A DNA stretch of 64,000 nt from Desulfoluna butyratoxydans (GTDB lineage Bacteria > Desulfobacterota > Desulfobacteria > Desulfobacterales > Desulfolunaceae): the NCBI RefSeq assembly GCF_900699765.1, contig NZ_CAADHO010000008.1, positions 186,001-250,000 on the forward strand, in the 5' to 3' direction. Each line of letters starts with the position of its first letter. The stretch's first letter is position 1. Below, in pieces: positions 34,293 through 42,977 of this stretch. Position numbers and translations under genes: made by a program. The notes under the pieces are model-generated. The model did no database searches. It saw nothing but the letters and a program-made list of their open reading frames with translations, and was not told where the DNA came from.

Positions 34293-36305
34293 ATGTTTGA
34301 CACCCTGTTCTCGCCCATCGCAATCCACTCGCTCACCGTTAAAAATCGCATCGCCTACCCGTCCCTCGGCCTTCTCTACAGCTGGGACCGCAAGTTAAAC
34401 GACCGGTACGTAAACTACTTTACCGAAATCGCCCGGGGCGGCGCCGGCATCGTCACCGTGGGTCCCGTGGGCGTGGATTTCATCGGATCCGGCCTGGCGG
34501 TCCTCGGCCTGGACACGGACGAGACCATCCCGGACTTTCTCCGGGTCACCGACGCCATCCGGGCCCAAGGGGCCTCCCCCTGGACCCAGCTGTTCCATGC
34601 CGGTGCCTACACCCACCCCATTCTCATCAACGGCGAGGCCCCCATGGGCCCTTCCGCCGTCTACTCCCCCTACTCCAAGGCCACCCCACGGGAAATGAGC
34701 CCCGATGACATCCACACGGTACAAAAGGCCTTTGAAGACGCGGCGGCACGGGCCGTAAAGGCGGGCTTTGACGGTGTGGAGATCATTGCATCGGCAGGCT
34801 ACCTCCTCACCCAGTTCCTCTCCCCCAAAACCAACAAACGCACCGACGACTACGGGGGGAGCTTTGAAAACCGTCTCCGGTTTCCCACGGAGGTGATCGC
34901 CGCCTGCAGGAAGGCCGTGGGAGGCGAATTTCCCCTGTCCGTGCGCATGGCAGGCAACGACTTCGTCCCGGAGAGCAACACCGATGAGGTGACCCCCGCC
35001 ATTGCCCGGGCCTATGAAAAAAGCGGAGTCAACCTCATCAACGTCACCGGTGGCTGGCACGAGTCCAGGGTGCCCCAGCTCCCCATGGAACTGCCCCGCA
35101 CCGGCTACGCTTACCTGGCAGCCACGGTCCGCAAGGCGGTCTCTGTTCCCGTCATGGCCTCCAACCGCATCACCACCCCCATGGACGCCGAGCGGCTCTT
35201 AAGCGACGGCTACTGCGACATGGTGAACTTAGGAAGGGTCCTCATCGCCGACCCCTTCTGGCCCGCCAAAGCCCGCCAAGGTCGCGTCGACGAGATCCGC
35301 CCCTGCGTGGCCTGCTCCCAGGGCTGCACCGACGAGATCTTCAGCGGCATGCCCGTCACCTGCATCGGCAACCCCCGGGCCGGATACGAAGCCGAGCGCA
35401 TTGTCCGGCCCACCACCGCCCCAAAAAAGGTGATGGTGGCAGGGGCAGGCCCTGCAGGACTGGAGGCCGCGGTCACCGCCGCACAGATGGGCCACCGCGT
35501 GCATCTCTTTGAGGCTGGGGACACCATCGGCGGCCAGATCAGCCTGGCCGCCACACCACCCCACAAAGAAGAGCTCCTGGAATACATCCGCTACTACCGT
35601 GCCATGCTGGCCCGGCACAAGGTCGCCGTCACCCTCTCCTGCCCGGTCACCCCGGAGCTGATCCGACAGGAGTGCCCCGACCATGTCTTCGTGGCCGAAG
35701 GGGCGGAACCCACCCGACCCCCCATCCCCGGGGCCCAGGACGATAAAATCCTCTCATCCTGGGATGTCCTGAAAAAAGACCGCCCCCTGGGAAAATCCGT
35801 TGCCATCGTGGGCGGCGGGGCCGTGGGCCTTGAAACCGCCCTGCACATTGCCGTCAAGGGCACCCTCTCCCCGGAGATGTTCCACTTCCTCGCGACCCAC
35901 GACGCGGTCCCGCCGGAGAGGCTCAAAAAAGGACTTTTCACCGGCAACCACCGGGTCACGGTCTTTGAGATGGCGCCCAGGGCCGGAGGGGACATGGGCC
36001 GCTCCACCCGATGGATCATGATGGACAACCTCAAACGATACGGGGTCCGCCTCGTCACCGGGGCCACCGTGACCAGACTGTCAAGGGAGCAGATCTGCTG
36101 GGAAGACGGCAAAACCGAGCAGTCCGAAGCCTTCGACACCGTCATCCTGGCCACGGGCTCCCGGTCCGTGACCGCCCTTTCGTCCGCCCTGCCCGGCCTC
36201 GGTGTCCCATTCACCGTCATCGGAGACGGCCTGACCCCCGGAAAATTCAACCACGCCATCCACGGCGGGTTCCTTGCCGCCCTTCAACTGGATGCCGGGG
36301 GCTGA
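34293..36305 (+). CDS. FadH-like FMN/FAD/Fe-S enoate reductase (2,4-dienoyl-CoA reductase family)
   Basis: The protein has 670 residues from an ATG 4 nt after AAGGAGG. Order: an Old-Yellow-Enzyme TIM barrel (residues 1-330; FDGVEIIASAGYLLTQFLSP, TNKRTDDYGGS), a [4Fe-4S] motif (Cys338, 341, 345, 357 in CVACSQGC..C), and an FAD/NAD domain (VMVAGAGPAGLEAA; VAIVGGGAVGLETA). This is the full architecture of bacterial 2,4-dienoyl-CoA reductase and enoate reductase. In the first group NADPH electrons pass through FAD, Fe-S and FMN to the diene. The crotonase gene downstream supports a role with unsaturated acyl-CoA. Confidence 0.88.
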   Translation: MFDTLFSPIAIHSLTVKNRIAYPSLGLLYSWDRKLNDRYVNYFTEIARGGAGIVTVGPVGVDFIGSGLAVLGLDTDETIPDFLRVTDAIRAQGASPWTQLFHAGAYTHPILINGEAPMGPSAVYSPYSKATPREMSPDDIHTVQKAFEDAAARAVKAGFDGVEIIASAGYLLTQFLSPKTNKRTDDYGGSFENRLRFPTEVIAACRKAVGGEFPLSVRMAGNDFVPESNTDEVTPAIARAYEKSGVNLINVTGGWHESRVPQLPMELPRTGYAYLAATVRKAVSVPVMASNRITTPMDAERLLSDGYCDMVNLGRVLIADPFWPAKARQGRVDEIRPCVACSQGCTDEIFSGMPVTCIGNPRAGYEAERIVRPTTAPKKVMVAGAGPAGLEAAVTAAQMGHRVHLFEAGDTIGGQISLAATPPHKEELLEYIRYYRAMLARHKVAVTLSCPVTPELIRQECPDHVFVAEGAEPTRPPIPGAQDDKILSSWDVLKKDRPLGKSVAIVGGGAVGLETALHIAVKGTLSPEMFHFLATHDAVPPERLKKGLFTGNHRVTVFEMAPRAGGDMGRSTRWIMMDNLKRYGVRLVTGATVTRLSREQICWEDGKTEQSEAFDTVILATGSRSVTALSSALPGLGVPFTVIGDGLTPGKFNHAIHGGFLAALQLDAGG

Positions 36306-36731
36306 GCCCAAGCCCGGACAGATTACAAAAGGTCAGCATTCCGAACGCATAAGTCGTTATTACAGTTGATCACCGATAAAAAGTGAGACATTTGCAACAT
36401 ATCATTCACCGTTTTCGGCTCGTAAAATATCCGGCTTAGGTGGGTCGTTTTTTACAAACGCCCCACCGCCCCCACCTGCCTGGCCCGACAAAAAAAACTA
36501 CGTCTACAATATATCTCTCCTTCCCGTACCAAAACCCGATCCAGCCCCCACGCGCCCATTTATTATCCAATTTTAAAGCCTTCATACATTAAAGTGCGGC
36601 CACCACAAGTCAGATTGACTTGGCAGGTCATTATGTAGTATGCAACATAAACAACTCAACCACCCCGTATCGCGGTTCAGCAAAGGGTAAAAAGTTCCAC
36701 AGGGACTCGAATCATATAAGGAGAGAGTACA
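36306..36731. other. Intergenic region before the crotonase gene
   Basis: This 426-nt AT-rich space has no gene. TTGACT (36615-36620) with TATGCA (36639-36644) after 18 nt is a possible promoter about 90 nt before the crotonase start. Confidence 0.35.
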
Positions 36732-37550
36732 ATGCAAAGCGACTACTATCTGGTGGAAAAAGAGGGCCCCATCGCCACGGTGTGGCTCAACCGGCCGGAC
36801 AAGAAAAACGCCATGAACCCGCCTGCCTGGGTTGACAGCGTGGGGGTGTTCAAAGAGCTGGACGAAGACCCGGAGGTCCGGGTCATTATCGTGGCGGGCA
36901 AGGGAAAAGACTTCTGTGCGGGCATCGACCTCTTTGAGATCATCGGCATGCTCCCCGAGCTCCTCGACCCCGAGCAGAAAGGGGGCGTGAAATGGCCCCT
37001 GCTCAGCAAACTCAAGCTCATGCAGGACGGCCTCACCGTCATCGAGCGGATCCGCAAGCCCGTCATCGCCGCGGTGCAGGGCAAATGCATCGGCGGCGGC
37101 CTGGACCTCATCTGCGCCTGCGACATCCGCCTGGCTTCTGCCGACGCCACCTTCTCCCTGAGGGAAGCTGCCGTGGGCATGGTGGCGGACATGGGCGTCC
37201 TCCAGCGCCTGCCCCTCATCGTGGGCCAGGGTGTTGCCCGGGAGATGGCCTTCACCGCCAAGTTCATCGACGCCTCAAGGGCCCGTGACGTGAGCCTTGT
37301 CAATGAGGTCTTTGAAGACGTCGACGCCCTGTACGCCGGTGCCCGCGCCCTGGCCGAGGAGATCCTGGGAGCCGCCCCCATCGCGGTGCAGGCATCCAAG
37401 GACGTCCTCAACAACGCCATCGCCTCCCAGATCGACGAGGGCCTGAACTACGTGGCCGCCATCAGCGGCAACATCGTCCCCTCCAACGATCTCATGGAAG
37501 CGGTGACCGCCATGGGCGAAAAACGTGCCCCTAAATTCACCGGCACCTGA
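36732..37550 (+). CDS. Crotonase family, dienoyl-CoA isomerase-like
   Basis: The protein has 272 residues; GGAGAG precedes the ATG. Crotonase motifs: oxyanion-hole strand DFCAGIDL, then GKCIGGGLDLICACDIRLAS, then FSLREAAVGMVADMGVLQRLP. The last block resembles delta(3,5)-delta(2,4)-dienoyl-CoA isomerase (ECH1) more than ordinary enoyl-CoA hydratase. It keeps both an acidic residue after FSL.E and the Asp in VADMG, the two catalytic acids of ECH1. Together with the FadH-like enzyme it could handle odd-position double bonds in fatty acids. This pathway is inferred. A terminator follows. Confidence 0.85.
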   Translation: MQSDYYLVEKEGPIATVWLNRPDKKNAMNPPAWVDSVGVFKELDEDPEVRVIIVAGKGKDFCAGIDLFEIIGMLPELLDPEQKGGVKWPLLSKLKLMQDGLTVIERIRKPVIAAVQGKCIGGGLDLICACDIRLASADATFSLREAAVGMVADMGVLQRLPLIVGQGVAREMAFTAKFIDASRARDVSLVNEVFEDVDALYAGARALAEEILGAAPIAVQASKDVLNNAIASQIDEGLNYVAAISGNIVPSNDLMEAVTAMGEKRAPKFTGT

Positions 37551-37577
37551 TCCGTTCCAACACACCGACACCCCAAG

Positions 37578-37619
37578 CCCCCTGTTGCGAGTCATATGGC
37601 CCGCACCAGGGGGTTTTTT
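37578..37619 (+). terminator. Rho-independent terminator after the crotonase gene
   Basis: CCCCCTG (37578-37584) pairs with CAGGGGG (37607-37613). Inner TGCG/CGCA pairs help, and six T residues follow. Confidence 0.8.
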
Positions 37620-37752
37620 ATGAAAAACAGGTCTTAAACAAGCCGTTCCAGGCGCCGCCGAAGCACGGGTGCACTGTGACCGTTTTTTGCGGAGCATTTA
37701 AAAAAAAGCCGGAAGCATAGCGATTACATCTGAGAATGTTTACGAAGCGATG

Positions 37753-38844
37753 TTAGTCCTGCTCCGGGACCGCCAGGGTCGCCACCACGGGGAGATGATC
37801 GGAGATATGGAGGGTATCTTCGGACCGGACCCGGGCCGATGTCACGGCGAGTTGCCTGGAGCACACCAGGTAATCCAGGGTGCGGTCGGGCCCGGAGATG
37901 CCCGGGTCGTTGGGAAAATGGGTGTAGTGGGGAGACGGCCCCCGGGGGTCGGTGTCGTCAAGGCCGGGAATCACCGTGTACCGGCTGAACAGGGGCGTCA
38001 TTTCCCCTTCCGGGTTGAACAGGGCCCGCTGCTCCTCGTCAAGGGCCTCGTACTGGCCGGGGGGTAGCAGGTTGAAGTCGCCCCCTGAAATGACGGGGGC
38101 ACCCTGCCGCTCGAACACACGGATCACATGCTCCAGGGCACCGAGCTGACGGGCAAGGAGGTCCGGCGTTACCGGAAAAGCCTCCAGGTGAAGATTGATC
38201 AGGGCCAGGCGCCCCCCGCCCGCAACCGGAAGTTCGGCGGTCAGCAGGCACCGCTGGAGATTGAGGCGTTCGGTGAAAAAATTGCCCCCAGCCCCGGGCA
38301 AGGCGATGCGGACGGGGGCCTCCATGCGGTAGCGAGAATAAATCACCAGCTTCATGCCCACAGCCCCCATGATCTTCGGGTGGGGTACAAAGCGGGCTTT
38401 CCAGTAAAAGGCCTCGGCCTTGAAAGGGTAACGGGTCTTTAGCAGGCTCTCCAGCCTCGCGGCCTGATCCTGTCCGTCGGTACGGGAAGCCCCGTGGTCC
38501 ACCTCCTGGAGCAGGAGGATATCCGGTGATTCATCATCCACGACACGGGCCGCTTCGGCAAAGGTGGCGTCCATATCCTGTGGAGACGGACGTTTGTCCG
38601 GCCCGGAAAACCCGGGAAGGTCATAGTAAAACACATAGTTCTTCCCGGCAAAATACTGCACGTTCCAGCTCATGACCGTAAGGCTCTGGCCGGGCGAAAG
38701 GGCAGGCCCCTCTCCGGCGGTGAGGCTGGCCGAGGCCACCGCCTCAAAACGCTCCCCGCCCCGATACACCCAGACCGCGGCCACGAGAAGCATCACGAGA
38801 CTCCCGGCACACAGAATGCCAAGGCATTTCACCAGTCCGTACAT
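37753..38844 (-). CDS. Membrane-anchored endonuclease/exonuclease/phosphatase (EEP) protein
   Basis: The protein has 363 residues from the ATG at 38844 (GGGGGAG upstream). One N-terminal membrane segment (about residues 6-28) is followed by an EEP domain: VMSWNVQYF, LLLQEVDHG (catalytic Glu), LINLHLEAF, SGGDFNLLP (GDFN) and DHLPVVATL (SDHxP). The family cleaves phosphodiester bonds in DNA, phosphoinositides or sphingomyelin. An exported member may act on lipids or extracellular DNA. The gene is convergent with the crotonase gene and shows no clear partner. Confidence 0.85.
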   Translation of the reverse strand: MYGLVKCLGILCAGSLVMLLVAAVWVYRGGERFEAVASASLTAGEGPALSPGQSLTVMSWNVQYFAGKNYVFYYDLPGFSGPDKRPSPQDMDATFAEAARVVDDESPDILLLQEVDHGASRTDGQDQAARLESLLKTRYPFKAEAFYWKARFVPHPKIMGAVGMKLVIYSRYRMEAPVRIALPGAGGNFFTERLNLQRCLLTAELPVAGGGRLALINLHLEAFPVTPDLLARQLGALEHVIRVFERQGAPVISGGDFNLLPPGQYEALDEEQRALFNPEGEMTPLFSRYTVIPGLDDTDPRGPSPHYTHFPNDPGISGPDRTLDYLVCSRQLAVTSARVRSEDTLHISDHLPVVATLAVPEQD

Positions 38845-39168
38845 CGCATCTCCCCCATGCCCCATGGGCGTTGGCCACCCGGCCTTGCGGCGTCGCCCGC
38901 AGGCCTGTGTTCTGGTTTTTCGTGCTTCCGCATATCATACCCCCCAAACGGAAAAAAAGACAGCGTCTCGTATTGACGCGTTGCGAAACAATGACGCTCC
39001 CCATCGCCCCTGCGAATCGTAAAAAAGCACACCCCGTCTCCCCCCGGCATAAAATGCCCTTCCAGGCGACTCAGCCCTTTCCTACCCGAACGGTCTTCGC
39101 GGAAAGCCTGGGCAAAAAATGTTGATTACTCGACAACTTAATTTTGACTCACTGATGCCAAATGCAGC

Positions 39169-39197
39169 TTGACATCCTCTTTAACCGCGACTATAGA
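39169..39197 (+). promoter_or_regulatory. Candidate sigma70 promoter of the eCIS operon
   Basis: TTGACA at 39169-39174, exactly 17 nt, then TATAGA at 39192-39197. It is the best promoter-like sequence upstream of the sheath gene. The predicted start would fall at about 39204. Confidence 0.5.
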
Positions 39198-39205
39198 CAA
39201 TAGAC

Positions 39206-39225
39206 ACTTCTCGCATATGAGAAGT
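39206..39225. promoter_or_regulatory. Inverted repeat at the predicted transcription start
   Basis: ACTTCTC (39206-39212) and GAGAAGT (39219-39225) are perfect inverted arms around GCATAT. They lie 8 nt after the -10 box, a typical position for a repressor operator. Confidence 0.45.
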
Positions 39226-39605
39226 CGAACACGTCTTACATACCTACTTCTTTTTTGTCTTAAATTCGTTCATTGATGGGATCACTCAAGGGCTCGTCCG
39301 CATTCCGGCCTGCCCGTGCACATGGCAGTGGTCATGCACCCCATGGTCCATAAACCGCGACACCCGCCGGGGAGAATCGCAAGGGGCGATGAAAATCCAC
39401 TGACCGCATACGTTCCCAAGCCCCGATCCATCGCACCAAGACGCTTTTCACGGGTCTTTTTTTCATATAGCCGACCTCGTTGCCTGACAGGGCTCCCTTG
39501 CATGTAGCCCAGGAGGCGGAGCTATGCCCGGCCACAGCCGTCGCATGGTCCAGCAGCCCCCCACTCCGTCCGAGCTCCCTACGCTTTCACTTCAGGAGGA
39601 ATCCC

Positions 39606-41549
39606 ATGGCAGTATTGACGTATCCAGGTGTTTACATGGAAGAGGTGTCCAGCGGTGTCAAGCCCATCGAAACAGCGGGCACCTCAACGGCGGCTTTTTT
39701 CGGCGTCGCCGAGCAGGGCCCCATCGGGTCCGTAAAAAAGATCTTTAACTTCACCGAATTCCAGGCCACCTACGGCGGCTTCATGAAAGGGTATTTCCTT
39801 GCCCACGCCGTCTACCAGTTCTTCAACAACGGAGGAAGCCAGTGCTATGTGGGCAGGGTGGCGGCAGGTGCCGACACCTCCGGGGTCACGGTCCAGGACC
39901 GAGGCACCACGGCCCAGGAGAGCCTCACCTTTTCCGCCGTCTCCCCGGGGGCCTGGGGAAACCGGCTCATGGTTGTCGTGGACAGCGACGCCTCCGACGA
40001 TCCCCTCAATGCCTTCACCCTCGCCATCTACCGGGACAACGACACCCCGGACGGCCCGGCCGTACGGCTCGAAACCCACGAAGACCTCTCCATGAACCCG
40101 GCCTCTCCCCAATACGTGCAAACCGCGGTGAATGCCCGGTCCGGCGTACTCCGGGTGGCCGTCAACGAGGCCAACAGCAACCAGATCCCGGGCTACAGCC
40201 AGGGCGGTGCCATTGCCGAAGGCACCCTGCTGGGGGAAAACCAGCGCCAGATCGGCATCAACATCCACAACGACGGGTACCGCACCGTGGACCTCACCGA
40301 GGCCCTGGAAGAAGCCGATCTCACCGACCTGTCGGCCGTCGCCGCGGGCTTGCAGGCCGCCCTGCGGGCCCTGGTCCCCTTAAGGGACTCCACCCCGGCA
40401 GATGCCTACCAGGTGACGGTCTCCGTGGAACAGACCGACCGGATTCGCATCACCTCCGGCCACACCTCGGCGGACTCCCGGGTAGAGGTGGTCGACGGAC
40501 CCGATCCCCTGACCAATGCCTCGGCTGCCCTCCGCCTCGGCACGCGCAACGGAGGCATCGAGGTGGAGGGGTCCTCGGCCATGCGCCCCCAGAACAGCGC
40601 CCCGGATGCCCCCTACCTTCTGGGGGACGACACCGTATCCGGTGCGGTCACCGCTATCCGCCCCGGCACCGACGGCACCCTCCCGCTAGGCGACATCGAC
40701 TACATCAATGCCCTGAACTGGCTGGACACCGTCTTGGACGTCAGCCTCATCGCCATCCCGGGCATCGGCACACCCGCCGTGGCCGACGCAGGCATGGCTT
40801 ACTGCCGGAACCGCCCGTTAAGCGACTGCTTTTACATCGCGGACATGAATATTGAGACCACCACCCTTGAAGGCGCCATGGCTTACAGAAACGCCATCAA
40901 CACCCCAAACTCCTTTGGCGCCGTTTATTTCCCCTGGCTCAAGGCCCTGGACCCCACCGGGCTCAGCCCCGAACCCATCACCGTCCCCCCGTCCGGCTAC
41001 GTGGCGGGCATCTACTCCCGCACAGACGCCAAACGCGGCGTCTGGAAAGCCCCGGCCGGAACCGAGGCCATGCTCAGCGGTGCCGTGGGCCTTGCCGCCG
41101 ACCTCACGGATTCCCAGCAGGGCAACCTCAACAAGCACAAGAAGAGTGTCTGCGTCATCCGAAAGTTCCCGGGCTCCGGCATCGTTCTCTGGGGTGCCCG
41201 CACCCTGAGCTCCGACGCGGAGTATCGATACATCCCGGTTCGGCGCATGGCCATGATGCTCAGGGTAAGCATCTACAACGGCATCCAGTGGACCGTCTTC
41301 GAGCCCAACGACGAGGAGCTCTGGTCCCAGATCCGCCTGAACATCAACTCCTTCATGATGACCCTCTTCCGCCAGGGTGCCTTCCAGGGCGCCACGCCGT
41401 CCAAGGCCTTCTTTGTCAAATGCGACGGCGAAACCACCACCCAGGCCGACATCGACCGGGGCGTCGTCAACGTGCTGGTGGGCTTTGCCCCCCTCAAGCC
41501 CGCGGAGTTCGTGGTGGTCAAGCTCAGCCAGGCCGCAGGGCAACGATAG
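39606..41549 (+). CDS. Contractile tail sheath protein (Pvc2-4 type)
   Basis: The protein has 647 residues. The ATG lies after AGGAGGA (39594-39600); an upstream extension is open but has no ribosome site. The start MAVLTYPGVYMEEVSSGVKPIE and the GTSTAAFFG block are standard for phage and eCIS sheaths. The C-terminal domain includes GVWKAPAG, LWGARTLSSDAEYRYIPVRR, IQWTVFEPN and DRGVVNVLVGFAPLKPAEFVV (all shown as short blocks). The sheath contracts to drive the inner tube. Only one sheath gene is present, whereas PVC/Afp systems have several. Confidence 0.95.
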   Translation: MAVLTYPGVYMEEVSSGVKPIETAGTSTAAFFGVAEQGPIGSVKKIFNFTEFQATYGGFMKGYFLAHAVYQFFNNGGSQCYVGRVAAGADTSGVTVQDRGTTAQESLTFSAVSPGAWGNRLMVVVDSDASDDPLNAFTLAIYRDNDTPDGPAVRLETHEDLSMNPASPQYVQTAVNARSGVLRVAVNEANSNQIPGYSQGGAIAEGTLLGENQRQIGINIHNDGYRTVDLTEALEEADLTDLSAVAAGLQAALRALVPLRDSTPADAYQVTVSVEQTDRIRITSGHTSADSRVEVVDGPDPLTNASAALRLGTRNGGIEVEGSSAMRPQNSAPDAPYLLGDDTVSGAVTAIRPGTDGTLPLGDIDYINALNWLDTVLDVSLIAIPGIGTPAVADAGMAYCRNRPLSDCFYIADMNIETTTLEGAMAYRNAINTPNSFGAVYFPWLKALDPTGLSPEPITVPPSGYVAGIYSRTDAKRGVWKAPAGTEAMLSGAVGLAADLTDSQQGNLNKHKKSVCVIRKFPGSGIVLWGARTLSSDAEYRYIPVRRMAMMLRVSIYNGIQWTVFEPNDEELWSQIRLNINSFMMTLFRQGAFQGATPSKAFFVKCDGETTTQADIDRGVVNVLVGFAPLKPAEFVVVKLSQAAGQR

Positions 41550-41585
41550 CTCAACCTCCGACACCTATCCAACGGGAGATCCCCC

Positions 41586-42086
41586 ATGGCACAGTTCACT
41601 GTAAACACCCACCGGTTTGACCCGTACCGCAACTTTAAATTCAAGGTGAAATGGGACGGAAAATACATCGCTGGCCTCAGCAAGTGCAGCCCCTTGAAAA
41701 AGACCACCGCGGTGACGGACTGGCGAGAGGGCGGCGACCCCAGCTCCGGCCGGAAACTCCCCGGAAAAACCTCCTACGAGAGCATCACCCTGGAGGCGGG
41801 CATCACCCACGACACCACCTTTGAGGAGTGGGCCAACCTCGTCAACAACTTCCAGGGGGACGCCTCCATGTCCCTGAAAAATTTCCGCAAGGACGTGGTC
41901 ATCGACGTCTTCAACATGCAGGGCACCAAGGTGCTCTCCTACAAGGTGTATCGCTGCTGGGTCTCCGAGTACCAGGCCCTTCCCGAGCTTGACGCCGGGG
42001 GCGACGCCGTGATGATCCGCACCATCAAGCTGGAAAACGAAGGGTGGGAGCGGGACACCTCCGTTGCCGAGCCTTCGGAAGCGTAA
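41586..42086 (+). CDS. Inner tube protein (T4 gp19 / Pvc1-Pvc5 type)
   Basis: The protein has 166 residues. NTHRFDPYRNFKFKVKWDGK, AGLSKCSPLKKTTAVTDWREG and SSGRKLPGKTSYESITLEAG are conserved in the gp19-like tube family. Further on come NNFQGDASMSLKNFRKDVVI and VYRCWVSEYQALPELDAGG. It polymerises as hexameric rings inside the sheath, through which cargo is delivered. It lies 36 nt after the sheath gene. No second tube paralogue is seen next to it. Confidence 0.95.
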   Translation: MAQFTVNTHRFDPYRNFKFKVKWDGKYIAGLSKCSPLKKTTAVTDWREGGDPSSGRKLPGKTSYESITLEAGITHDTTFEEWANLVNNFQGDASMSLKNFRKDVVIDVFNMQGTKVLSYKVYRCWVSEYQALPELDAGGDAVMIRTIKLENEGWERDTSVAEPSEA

Positions 42087-42092
42087 CGCCCC

Positions 42093-42977
42093 ATGGAAAC
42101 CGTTGCCTGTGAACTGCCCGGTGGCTATGTGGACGAAGACGGAAGCATCCACCGGGAGGTGATCCTGGGCCCCCTGACGGGCGCCCAGGAAAAAGCCCTG
42201 GCACAACAGGACGATGCCTCGCCGGACGCCCGTGTCACAGGGATTCTCGCCGCCTGCATCCGGCGCATGGGCACCCTGGAAAAGATCACAGACGCACACA
42301 CCCGCCGCCTTCTGGTGGGAGACAGGCAGTTTCTCCTCCTGAAGCTTCGTGAGATCACCTTCGGCCCCCGGGTGCACGTCACCACCCGCTGCTCCCGCCC
42401 CGACTGCGGGGAACGCCTGGACATTGAGTTCACCACGGGCACCGTCCCCGTAATCCGGGCCCCCCAGGAGCACCGCTACATGCCCTTGGAGCTCCCGGCC
42501 GAAGCCGAAGATCCCCGCACCGTTACTTTCAGGTTGCCCAACGGCGAGGACCAGGAGCACCTCGCCCACCTGGCAGCGGAAGACGAGGTTCTGGCAGCCA
42601 CCCTGCTCCTGGCCCGCTGTATTCGTACCATGGGCCCCCACGGCAACGCCCCGGACCGGGAGGAGATCGACGCCCTATCCCAGCAGGCCAAAACCTGTAT
42701 TGAAGAGGCCATGGACCGCCTTGCCCCCAAGGTGGTCACCACCATGGAGGCCTTCTGCCCCGAATGCCGACGGAACTTCTCCGTGGCCTTCGACCTCCAG
42801 GCCTTTGTGCTCAAAGAGATGGGCACCCGCCTCGACCTCCTCTTTCAGGAGGTGCACTACCTGGCCTACCACTACCACTGGAGCGAAAAAGAGATCCTCG
42901 GCATGACCCGCACAGACCGGCGAAGGTACATCGATATCCTGTCCGAGGCCGTGGAACGAGCCCATCATGCAGGCTGA
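42093..42977 (+). CDS. T4 gp26-like baseplate protein with zinc-finger motifs
   Basis: The protein has 294 residues. The first half has GPLTGAQEKAL and ILAACIRRMGT, repeated in part as LLARCIRTMGP in the second half, as in the T4 baseplate (gp26-like) family. Two CxxC-type sites are present (CSRPDCGERL and CPECRRNFS), which could bind Zn. The C-terminus RTDRRRYIDILSEAVERAH is typical of the family. Similar proteins sit after the tube gene in many eCIS loci. It overlaps the next gene by 11 nt. Confidence 0.78.
   Translation: METVACELPGGYVDEDGSIHREVILGPLTGAQEKALAQQDDASPDARVTGILAACIRRMGTLEKITDAHTRRLLVGDRQFLLLKLREITFGPRVHVTTRCSRPDCGERLDIEFTTGTVPVIRAPQEHRYMPLELPAEAEDPRTVTFRLPNGEDQEHLAHLAAEDEVLAATLLLARCIRTMGPHGNAPDREEIDALSQQAKTCIEEAMDRLAPKVVTTMEAFCPECRRNFSVAFDLQAFVLKEMGTRLDLLFQEVHYLAYHYHWSEKEILGMTRTDRRRYIDILSEAVERAHHAG

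Larger units (their letters stand above)
38845..39605. other. Intergenic region upstream of the injection-system operon
   Basis: This 761-nt space holds no supported gene. A promoter (39169-39197) and a near-palindrome (39206-39225) lie about 400 nt before the sheath gene, so the operon would have a long 5' leader. Short frames in the leader lack ribosome sites. Confidence 0.5.
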
